A stretch of DNA of 9,297 nt. Source: Woeseiaceae bacterium. GTDB lineage: Bacteria; Pseudomonadota; Gammaproteobacteria; Steroidobacterales; Woeseiaceae. The stretch lies in NCBI GenBank assembly GCA_002715745.1, contig PBAE01000019.1, forward strand, positions 1-9,297. The letters are read 5' to 3'. Shown here piece after piece: positions 1-5,307 of this stretch (the stretch's first letter is position 1; every line of letters begins with the position of its first letter). The notes beneath the pieces were generated by a model. That model saw only the letters and a list, made by a program, of their open reading frames with translations. It had not been told where the DNA came from and did not search any database. The position numbers and the translations under genes are program-made.

Positions 1-732
1 AGCAATAACAATTTTTTTAGATCGTATTGTTGCTTTTGGTGTATTGACTAGCCAACTCTTTTTATCTTTTTTTATCGAGAGTGCAGGTGTATTTTCATAT
101 AGATCTATATTGTTTGGGAGTTTTTCAATGAGTGCCCTAATTAAGGCTGCAGGTTGAGCGAGATAACAATGAGAATTATATAAACCCTCACTGTAATAAT
201 TGGTACCTAATCTCTCATGCAATTGGTTCTTGTTGAATCTTTCATACTCTAAGCCAGATTTTTTAAGAAAGGTTTCGTAGTCTCTCAACGATTTTTTTCC
301 TACTTCACTTGCAGCAGCTCTGAATGTTCCAACTCGATGTATTTGACAGTCAATCGTCGAATCTCTAACTTCATTAAAAATTTTTTGTGTGGTTCTGGCG
401 ATCAGTAAATTACATTCCTTCATTCTGTTAATTTGTTCAGCATCAGCATCATTTGCCAATGAAACTTCTAATAAGAATCCAGAATTTCTTCCTGAATTAT
501 TCTCTCCAGAAACACTCGCATCAATCATTACTATTTGTTCATTAGGGCGAATTTCTCTCCATTTTTTTGCTGTAGCAATTCCTGTATAACCGGCACCAAT
601 AATTAGAACATCTGGAGAAATATCTTCACAAAGCGTTTTTTTCGGTCGATACTCAGGCAACAATTGGTTCCACCCGCATCTATTGTTGTATTGCGTATAA
701 TGATCTATTGAATTGATTATTTTTTGCCCCAT
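1..732 (-). CDS. DAO-family FAD-dependent oxidoreductase, N-terminal half (partial)
   Basis: Only the first 244 codons are in the window; the frame runs off position 1, so the C-terminal half of a protein usually about 430 residues long is missing. The N-terminus has a Rossmann FAD-binding motif GAGYTG (residues 46-51), an acidic residue ending the next strand (IVMIDA, D71), and GRNSG (81-85), which matches the conserved SGRNGG-type loop of DadA/PuuB-like enzymes. LAQPAALIRAL (191-201) is also typical of the family. These enzymes oxidise amino acids or amines (sarcosine, D-amino acids, gamma-glutamylputrescine) with FAD. The layout, with about 40 residues before the Rossmann fold, is closest to the gamma-glutamylputrescine oxidase (PuuB/OrdL) group, but the substrate cannot be read. 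The ATG at 732 is the first start after an in-frame TAG and has only a poorly spaced purine run (GAAGAG) before it. The gene is divergent from the reductase at 839. Family assignment is firm, substrate is not. Confidence 0.88.
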   Translation of the reverse strand, partial: MGQKIINSIDHYTQYNNRCGWNQLLPEYRPKKTLCEDISPDVLIIGAGYTGIATAKKWREIRPNEQIVMIDASVSGENNSGRNSGFLLEVSLANDADAEQINRMKECNLLIARTTQKIFNEVRDSTIDCQIHRVGTFRAAASEVGKKSLRDYETFLKKSGLEYERFNKNQLHERLGTNYYSEGLYNSHCYLAQPAALIRALIEKLPNNIDLYENTPALSIKKDKKSWLVNTPKATIRSKKIVIA

Positions 733-762
733 CTCTTCATGATTCTATAGAAATTTATCTGC

Positions 763-771
763 ATTTTACCA
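763..771 (-). promoter_or_regulatory. candidate extended -10 promoter for the DAO oxidoreductase
   Basis: On the minus strand the sequence reads TGGTAAAAT, an extended -10 element (TGn followed by a near-consensus hexamer). It lies about 31 nt before the ATG at 732 and would give a leader of about 24 nt. No good -35 box is at 17 nt; TTGTCT sits 14 nt upstream, which is too close for a standard promoter. This is a motif call only. Confidence 0.3.
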
Positions 772-783
772 ATTAAATTTGCA

Positions 784-810
784 GACAATTAGAATTAAAC
801 GGACAATTAG
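784..810. repeat. 9-bp direct repeat in a divergent intergenic region
   Basis: GACAATTAG occurs at 784-792 and again at 802-810, with starts 18 bp apart, which is close to two helical turns. The pair lies between the divergent oxidoreductase (start 732) and ferredoxin-NADP reductase (start 839), where a shared regulator could bind. In AT-rich DNA such a repeat may arise by chance. Confidence 0.3.
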
Positions 811-825
811 TTCCATAACTTTTTT

Positions 826-829
826 GGAG
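826..829 (+). promoter_or_regulatory. Shine-Dalgarno site that decides the reductase start
   Basis: GGAG lies 9 nt before the TTG at 839. This supports a start there rather than at the upstream in-frame TTG at 779, which would add 20 residues unlike the family's N-terminus. Confidence 0.6.
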
Positions 830-838
830 TTCAATAAA

Positions 839-1864
839 TTGAAGAAAACAGATGTTGTTATCATCGGAGCTGGACCTTGTGGATTATTTCAAGTTTTTGA
901 ACTGGGGTTATTGGGTCTAAAATCTGAAATCATTGATTCGATAAGACAACCCGGTGGTCAATGCTCGGAACTCTATCCCGATAAACCAATCTATGATATT
1001 CCTGCTATTCCAGTATGCACTGGAGAAGAGCTGATAGATAATTTATTAAAACAAATAGAACCATTTGATTACGGTATGACTCTGAATGATGAAGTTTCAG
1101 AGCTAGAAAAAAAAGCTGATGGTACTTTCTTTATAAAAACAATCTCAGGAAAAGAGTTTCAGTCAAGTGCTGTTGTTATTGCAGGTGGAGTTGGCTCTTT
1201 TCAACCAAGAAAATTAAAATTTGGCAATGCACCTGACTATGAGGGTACATCTCTTCATTATAGGGTTAAAGATTCTTCAATTTTTCATAATAAGAAAGTA
1301 GCAATCCTAGGTGGTGGTGACTCAGCCTTAGATTGGACTCTTGATTTGTCCGAAAAAACAGATGAATTGATACTTATTCATCGAAGAAATGAATATAGAG
1401 CAGTTCCAGATTCAGTCATGCGGGCGAAGAAGTTATGCGAACAGGGTAAAATAAAAATTCTTGAAAATGCAAAAATGCATGCATTACAAGGTAAAGATAG
1501 CCAGCTAATATCAATACTTGTCGGAAATAATGAATCAGAAGAGATCACGTTTAAAATCGATCATCTTCTAGTATTTTATGGGTTAGCTCCAAAGCTTGGA
1601 CCTATTGCTGATTGGGGCTTGGATATAAATAGGAAAACTATTAATGTTGATACTGAAAAGTTCCAGACTTCCACAGAAGGCATATATGCAATTGGAGATA
1701 TAAATTATTATCCAGGAAAGAAGAAACTTATCCTGTCTGGTTTTCATGAAGCTGCTCTTGCTGCTTTCGCTATCAAACAGCAAATTGAGCCTGATAGAAA
1801 AGTTCATCTGCAGTATACGACCACCAGCTCGATAATGCATGAAAGGCTGGGATTGAAAGAATAA
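839..1864 (+). CDS. ferredoxin/flavodoxin--NADP+ reductase, thioredoxin-reductase-like (YumC type)
   Basis: The product (341 residues from the TTG at 839) moves electrons between NADPH and ferredoxin or flavodoxin through FAD (EC 1.18.1.2). It is cytoplasmic. Seen in order: FAD motif GAGPCG (residues 10-15) within a few residues of the start, GGQC (39-42) followed by a YPDKPIYDIP segment typical of the YumC group, the NADPH motif GGGDSALDW (158-166), HRR (181-183) that would grip the NADPH phosphate, and the second FAD motif GIYAIGD (281-287). The C-terminal YTTTSS segment and LGL ending match proteobacterial members. The CxxC redox pair of thioredoxin reductase is absent; AGGVGSFQPRK stands in that region, so this is not TrxB. 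The start rests on GGAG at 826-829. The gene is divergent from the FAD oxidoreductase and convergent with the TagO-like gene, whose stop lies 14 nt away. A role in supplying reduced ferredoxin or flavodoxin is general to the family. Confidence 0.9.
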   Translation: MKKTDVVIIGAGPCGLFQVFELGLLGLKSEIIDSIRQPGGQCSELYPDKPIYDIPAIPVCTGEELIDNLLKQIEPFDYGMTLNDEVSELEKKADGTFFIKTISGKEFQSSAVVIAGGVGSFQPRKLKFGNAPDYEGTSLHYRVKDSSIFHNKKVAILGGGDSALDWTLDLSEKTDELILIHRRNEYRAVPDSVMRAKKLCEQGKIKILENAKMHALQGKDSQLISILVGNNESEEITFKIDHLLVFYGLAPKLGPIADWGLDINRKTINVDTEKFQTSTEGIYAIGDINYYPGKKKLILSGFHEAALAAFAIKQQIEPDRKVHLQYTTTSSIMHERLGLKE

Positions 1865-1878
1865 ATCTAGGAGCTCAA

Positions 1879-2397
1879 CTACTGGCTACAAAGCTTCTCG
1901 AGCTTTTCGAGATGAGAAGCAAACCCAGAGAGATTAAAAACTACGTTAATAGCTGGCTCAGAGTAAGGTTCGATTTCGACGATCAAATTTCTGATGTTTT
2001 TAAATTTTCTTACCAGTTCATTTGAGGTTGTACTGGGATTTTGAAAACTAATTTGTCCTTTTTTATCTAGATTAAAGCTCATCCAAGTATAGTTTTTACC
2101 ATCAATTTTCATTCCAATTTCAGTTTTATTGAATGATGATATATGTCTTTTCCAATCAATTCTTATTGAAATATTTGGATCATTCTCTTCGCAGTATATG
2201 CTAAGCTCAGGATATACTTTTCCAGAGTAGTCAGTGTTATCAATAGATGATTCTGTGATATTTTTCAATTCAGCCCTTGTATTTTCCTCAGAACCTTCAC
2301 TGTCTAATAAGCTCCAGAGAATCTCTTGGCCGAGACCTTGATTAATCGGTATCAGTATAACGATGAAAAAATAGGCAAATTTAATAAATTTTTTCAT
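1879..2397 (-). CDS. secreted TagO/VasI-like protein
   Basis: The product is 172 residues with a signal peptide (lysines at 2, 3 and 6, a hydrophobic core to about residue 18, probable cleavage near GLG at 21-23), so it should act in the periplasm or outside. The mature part has a cysteine in a strand-like segment (LSIYC, C69), a W-rich middle (IDW 80-82, YTW 103-105) and an ending FNLSGFASHLEKLEKLC (154-170). This ending closely resembles the FDLSGL...LxxxC tail of the TagO/VasI family linked to type VI secretion in some proteobacteria. C69 and C170 may form a disulfide. No type VI genes are nearby, and the family also occurs alone, so I do not infer secretion. A GAGAG Shine-Dalgarno (2405-2409, minus) supports the ATG at 2397. 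The family match is from memory of its pattern and is moderate; a molecular function is not known. Confidence 0.6.
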   Translation of the reverse strand: MKKFIKFAYFFIVILIPINQGLGQEILWSLLDSEGSEENTRAELKNITESSIDNTDYSGKVYPELSIYCEENDPNISIRIDWKRHISSFNKTEIGMKIDGKNYTWMSFNLDKKGQISFQNPSTTSNELVRKFKNIRNLIVEIEPYSEPAINVVFNLSGFASHLEKLEKLCSQ

Positions 2398-2426
2398 TAT
2401 GCTTCTCTCAGTTAAATATTTGGTTT

Positions 2427-2432
2427 TATATA
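2427..2432 (-). promoter_or_regulatory. candidate -10 box for the TagO-like gene
   Basis: The minus strand reads TATATA here, about 30 nt before the ATG at 2397. The position that would hold the -35 box falls inside the inverted repeat at 2439-2456, and no consensus -35 is visible there. Confidence 0.3.
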
Positions 2433-2438
2433 GGGCTG

Positions 2439-2456
2439 AAAATACCTTGGTATTTT
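2439..2456. promoter_or_regulatory. perfect inverted repeat, possible operator
   Basis: AAAATACCTTGGTATTTT has 8-bp arms (AAAATACC / GGTATTTT) around a 2-nt centre. It lies just upstream of the candidate -10 of the minus-strand TagO-like gene, where a dimeric repressor would block polymerase. With a 4-nt loop it could also form a 7-bp hairpin, but there is no run of T after a GC-rich stem, so a terminator is unlikely. Confidence 0.4.
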
Positions 2457-2498
2457 TGATATTGTAAATTAAACACCAAGTCTTTCCGAGGTAATTAT

Positions 2499-2597
2499 AT
2501 GCGCCGTTATTGTCAAAATGGAAAACAATATATCGCCATCACCATTTTCGATGCAAAAAATCCTAAAGAATTAATTACATTATTGCTAACTTATTAA
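2499..2597 (+). CDS. doubtful 32-codon ORF, possibly a gene remnant
   Basis: A 32-residue ORF begins MRRYCQNGKQYIAITIFDAK and ends at the TAA at 2595-2597. It has a well-placed Shine-Dalgarno (GAGG, 2488-2491, 7 nt before the ATG), better than those of several real genes here. The start has a loose likeness to the N-terminus of REP-associated (Y1) tyrosine transposases, which often begin with R-R-Y/F, a glycine and a hydrophobic strand ending in T. Only the first strand would be present, so it could be a decayed remnant, a true small protein or a leader peptide. It has no signal sequence or membrane segment. The likeness is weak and may be chance. Confidence 0.25.
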   Translation: MRRYCQNGKQYIAITIFDAKNPKELITLLLTY

Positions 2598-2614
2598 CTT
2601 TAATAATTTTTATT

Positions 2615-2620
2615 TATGAT
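2615..2620 (+). promoter_or_regulatory. candidate -10 box for the M24 peptidase operon
   Basis: TATGAT, one base from the consensus TATAAT, lies 29 nt before the ATG at 2650. A matching -35 box at about 17 nt is not evident. A GGAG ribosome binding site follows at 2637-2640, 9 nt before the ATG. Confidence 0.3.
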
Positions 2621-2649
2621 GTTAAGATGAAATTATGGAGATAAATTAA

Positions 2650-3987
2650 ATGCGAATAATTATATTTTTCATATCTGTTCTTTTTTTCCAAGCAATCAGT
2701 GCCGACGCAATCATTTTGCCAATGCGCGAGAGAGCACAAGTTATTGATAAGATAATCGATGAAAGAATTGAGACAGTTCTTCCGGGACTGATGGAACGAA
2801 CAGGAATTGATATGTGGGTAATTATTTCTAGAGAATATAATGAAGATCCAGTATTGAAGACATTCTTGCCATCGACTTGGCAGACAGCAAGAAGAAGAAC
2901 CATATTATTAATTTTTAATCCAGGTGATGAAAAACCACTTGAGACCCTTGCAGTCGCGAGATATGGAGTAGGCGAGACTTTCATTAAGGCTTGGGATAAA
3001 GAGCTTCATGGCGATCAATGGAAACGTCTGGCTGAATTAATTGACGAAAGAAATCCAAATCAAATTGGAATCAATTACTCAGATACATTTGCATTAGCTG
3101 ATGGCATAACTCATACAGAATATGACTTATTTCTGGAATCACTGAAACCTGTCCACAGAGATAAGGTAATTTCAGCAGAAAATTTATCTGTAGGATGGTT
3201 AGAAACAAGATCAAAGACCGAAATGATAATTTACCAACAGATTTGCCGTATTGCTCATGAAATTCTTGCGGCAGGGCTGACTGATGAGGTTATTCAGCCT
3301 GGAATTACAACCACCAACGATGTTGCATGGTGGTATCGTGATCGAATTAGAGAATTGAAATTAACAGCTTGGTTTCATCCCTCAGTTTCAATACAGAGAG
3401 AGACAAGTCCTGCATTGGATGCAAAATCTTCAATACTGGCCAGACACGACGACAATATTATTATGCCAGGCGATTTACTACATGTTGATTTTGGAATTAC
3501 ATATCTACGTTTGAACACAGATACGCAACAGCATGCCTATGTTCTAAAGACAGGAGAAAATAAAATTCCCGATGATTTAAAGATTGCAATGCAAAATGGT
3601 AATCGTCTCCAAGACATATTGATTGGAGAAATTGCAGCTGGCAGGACAGGAAACGAAGTATTATCAAGTGCTCTAAGAAAGGCCAAAAATGAAGGTATCA
3701 CACCGTCCATATACACTCATCCAATTGGATATCACGGACATGGCGCCGGATCTACAATTGGTATGTGGGATCAACAGGGGGGAGTTCCGGGTGGAGGAGA
3801 CTATCCAATTTATCCTAACACTGCGTATTCCATTGAGCTTTATGCAGAAACGAACATTCCTAGTTGGGGAAAACCAGTAAGGATTAAACTTGAGGAAGAT
3901 GCAATGTTTGATGGTGAAAGTGTTTATTATATTGATGGACGTCAAAAGGAAATTTTTCTCATACCCAGACAAGCCCCTCAACAATAG
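2650..3987 (+). CDS. exported M24-family metallopeptidase (Xaa-Pro aminopeptidase/dipeptidase-like)
   Basis: The product (445 residues) has a signal peptide (hydrophobic 3-16, likely cleavage near ISA/ADA at 16-20), then a creatinase-like N-terminal domain and a C-terminal pita-bread domain from about residue 190. The M24 dimetal ligands can be placed: D280 in HVDFG, D291 eleven residues later (the spacing seen in PepP), H357 in HPIGYHGH with H364 seven residues on (the HxxGxxxH pattern of this superfamily), E396 in IELYAE, and E415 in KLEED. All five ligands are present, so it should be active. Relatives cleave next to proline in di- or oligopeptides; some members of the fold are creatinases or bind other substrates, so the exact substrate is open. 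The gene heads a plus-strand run with the Tat-exported aminotransferase 13 nt downstream. Export suggests that it acts on peptides in the periplasm or outside the cell. Confidence 0.85.
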   Translation: MRIIIFFISVLFFQAISADAIILPMRERAQVIDKIIDERIETVLPGLMERTGIDMWVIISREYNEDPVLKTFLPSTWQTARRRTILLIFNPGDEKPLETLAVARYGVGETFIKAWDKELHGDQWKRLAELIDERNPNQIGINYSDTFALADGITHTEYDLFLESLKPVHRDKVISAENLSVGWLETRSKTEMIIYQQICRIAHEILAAGLTDEVIQPGITTTNDVAWWYRDRIRELKLTAWFHPSVSIQRETSPALDAKSSILARHDDNIIMPGDLLHVDFGITYLRLNTDTQQHAYVLKTGENKIPDDLKIAMQNGNRLQDILIGEIAAGRTGNEVLSSALRKAKNEGITPSIYTHPIGYHGHGAGSTIGMWDQQGGVPGGGDYPIYPNTAYSIELYAETNIPSWGKPVRIKLEEDAMFDGESVYYIDGRQKEIFLIPRQAPQQ

Positions 3988-3989
3988 AC

Positions 3990-3994
3990 AAGGA
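3990..3994 (+). promoter_or_regulatory. Shine-Dalgarno site that decides the aminotransferase start
   Basis: AAGGA lies 6 nt before the ATG at 4001. It favours this start over the upstream in-frame ATG at 3890, which would overlap the peptidase by 98 nt and push the twin-arginine motif more than 50 residues into the protein. Confidence 0.7.
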
Positions 3995-4000
3995 ATTAAA

Positions 4001-5254
4001 ATGAAGCCATTAGATGGAAATAATAATTCAGTATCAAAACTAACAAGAAGAGGATTCCTAGGCGCAAGCGCGGGTATTGGCTCCCTAGCATTGACCAATA
4101 AAAAAATATTTGCAGAGACAATCTCATCAGTTTACCCAGCGAGACAAATAGACGAGATTCATGGGTGGGGAAGCCGTCCAGGCTTGGTTAGTATTGGTTT
4201 TAATGAAAATCCATATGGACCATCACCACGTGCCATAAGAGCTGTCACAGATTCCATCATGGACGTCAATCGATACGATTTTGTTGCGTATACAAATCTC
4301 GAGAATGCGATTGGCTACCATCTTGGTCTAGAAAAAGATCAAAATGCAGCTTTTGGGGCAAATCCTTTATTTGGTAGAAGCCTCTATCCTGTTTATGTTG
4401 AGGGAGGTTCCAGTTTTATATTAAATCAAGTAACAATGCTTTATGGAGTAAAGAATGGTCTAGGTGAAATTATAGAGATTGATCCTGGTTATGGAGGAGT
4501 AACAAGGGCTGCCATGACGCTCCGATCCCAATTCGGCGCTGAAATAAAAATAAAAAGAATTCCAACAACTTCAAAATTTGTACATGATCTCAAAGCAATG
4601 GAAGAAGCAATCACCGATGACACAACTCTTGTGGTGATTACTAATCCAAACAATCCAACTGGAACACTTCTCTCATATCGAGAGTTGGAGAGATTCATTA
4701 ATACCATCCCAAGACATGTTACTTTGCTTATTGATGAGGCATACATTGATTTTGTGAGAGAAGAAAATTTTGAAACTGGGGTTTCACTATCACAAAAATA
4801 CAATAATGTGATTGTCACCAGAACATTTTCTAAAATGTATGGATTAGCAGCTATGAGAATTGGTTATGCGGTCGCCAACAAATCAATAATTTCTGATCTG
4901 CGTGCATCAGGAAACAGTTGGGGACTTCCCAGTATTAATTGTTATGCTGCTGCTGCTGCTTTAAAAGATTTATCTTTCACTAGGCAGGTTAAGAGACTTA
5001 CGGATGAGACAAAGGACTATTTTTATAGGGAGCTTGATATGCTTGGCTTAAGTTATATTCCCAGTCATTCCAGTTTTGTATTAGTAAATGTTGCGGAGGA
5101 CGCACAGGCATTTCAGAAGAAATTGATGGAAAAAAATGTCAGAGTAAGGGCCTATGACAATAACGCGATAAAAAATTATATTCGTGTCACACTAGGCACG
5201 CTGGATGAGATGCAAGTCACAGTTGATGTGATGAAAGATGTGCTAAAAGCATAA
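4001..5254 (+). CDS. Tat-exported PLP-dependent aminotransferase, class I/II (HisC-like)
   Basis: The product is 417 residues. A twin-arginine signal, TRRGFLGASAG (15-25) with a mild hydrophobic stretch and likely cleavage after FA (37-38), indicates export of the folded, cofactor-loaded enzyme. The rest is a fold-type I PLP enzyme of the histidinol-phosphate aminotransferase group: FNENPYGPSP (68-77) at the substrate site, NPNNPTG (215-221), IDEAYIDF (244-251) with D245 to hold the PLP nitrogen, and K278 in TFSKMYGLAAMRIGYA as the Schiff-base lysine. The arginine expected to bind the substrate carboxylate is probably in YIRVTLG near the end. All core residues are present. HisC itself is cytoplasmic, and no his genes are nearby, so a role in histidine synthesis is unlikely. 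It lies 13 nt after the peptidase stop, so the two are surely co-transcribed. Its amino donor, acceptor or alternative lyase/racemase activity cannot be read from the sequence. Confidence 0.88.
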   Translation: MKPLDGNNNSVSKLTRRGFLGASAGIGSLALTNKKIFAETISSVYPARQIDEIHGWGSRPGLVSIGFNENPYGPSPRAIRAVTDSIMDVNRYDFVAYTNLENAIGYHLGLEKDQNAAFGANPLFGRSLYPVYVEGGSSFILNQVTMLYGVKNGLGEIIEIDPGYGGVTRAAMTLRSQFGAEIKIKRIPTTSKFVHDLKAMEEAITDDTTLVVITNPNNPTGTLLSYRELERFINTIPRHVTLLIDEAYIDFVREENFETGVSLSQKYNNVIVTRTFSKMYGLAAMRIGYAVANKSIISDLRASGNSWGLPSINCYAAAAALKDLSFTRQVKRLTDETKDYFYRELDMLGLSYIPSHSSFVLVNVAEDAQAFQKKLMEKNVRVRAYDNNAIKNYIRVTLGTLDEMQVTVDVMKDVLKA

Positions 5255-5255
5255 A

Positions 5256-5273
5256 CATAATAAAATTATTATG
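5256..5273. promoter_or_regulatory. perfect AT inverted repeat, possible operator
   Basis: CATAATAAAATTATTATG has 8-bp arms around a 2-nt centre. It starts 1 nt after the aminotransferase stop codon and sits directly before a TATAAA -10-like box (5275-5280) and the Shine-Dalgarno AGGAG (5297-5301) of the propeller gene. It may be an operator or simple AT-rich spacer; it is too weak to be a terminator. Confidence 0.3.
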
Positions 5274-5274
5274 A

Positions 5275-5280
5275 TATAAA
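5275..5280 (+). promoter_or_regulatory. candidate -10 box for the propeller gene
   Basis: TATAAA lies 27 nt before the ATG at 5308. No convincing -35 is at 17 nt. It could give the propeller gene a promoter of its own besides read-through from the peptidase-aminotransferase pair. Confidence 0.25.
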
Positions 5281-5307
5281 ATATCAATGACAACATAGGA
5301 GAAAACA

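Larger units (their letters stand above)
2398..2649. other. intergenic region between divergent genes
   Basis: This 252-bp gap separates the TagO-like gene (minus) from the M24 peptidase (plus). It holds a probable minus-strand promoter, a perfect inverted repeat, a 32-codon ORF with a good ribosome binding site, and a candidate -10 box plus Shine-Dalgarno for the peptidase. No tRNA-like or riboswitch-like fold was recognised. Confidence 0.7.

Noticed and set aside
779..838. Longer reductase reading frame starting at the TTG at 779
   Set aside because: It adds 20 residues before a FAD motif that normally lies close to the N-terminus, and it has no Shine-Dalgarno, whereas the TTG at 839 has GGAG 9 nt upstream.
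839..1864. Thioredoxin reductase
   Set aside because: The fold is the same, but the CxxC redox pair is missing, and the YPDKPIYD segment and the C-terminal YTTTSS segment are those of YumC-type ferredoxin/flavodoxin-NADP reductases.
1893..1920. Hairpin GCTTCTC/GAGAAGC as a terminator between the convergent reductase and TagO-like genes
   Set aside because: It lies inside the last codons of the TagO-like gene, has a large partly self-pairing loop, and has no T-run on either strand.
1879..2397. Part of a type VI secretion cluster
   Set aside because: No Tss, Hcp, VgrG or ClpV-like gene occurs in the window; family likeness alone does not show the system.
3890..4000. N-terminally extended aminotransferase overlapping the peptidase
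   Set aside because: The ATG at 4001 has a good AAGGA site and places the twin-arginine motif at the expected distance; the extension would bury it.
3673..4098. Antisense open frame of 141 codons across the peptidase-aminotransferase junction
   Set aside because: It overlaps two well-supported genes on the opposite strand, shows no domain-like composition and has no plausible ribosome binding context.
4001..5254. Histidine biosynthesis gene hisC
   Set aside because: The export signal and the lack of any his gene nearby argue against a role in histidine synthesis despite the fold.
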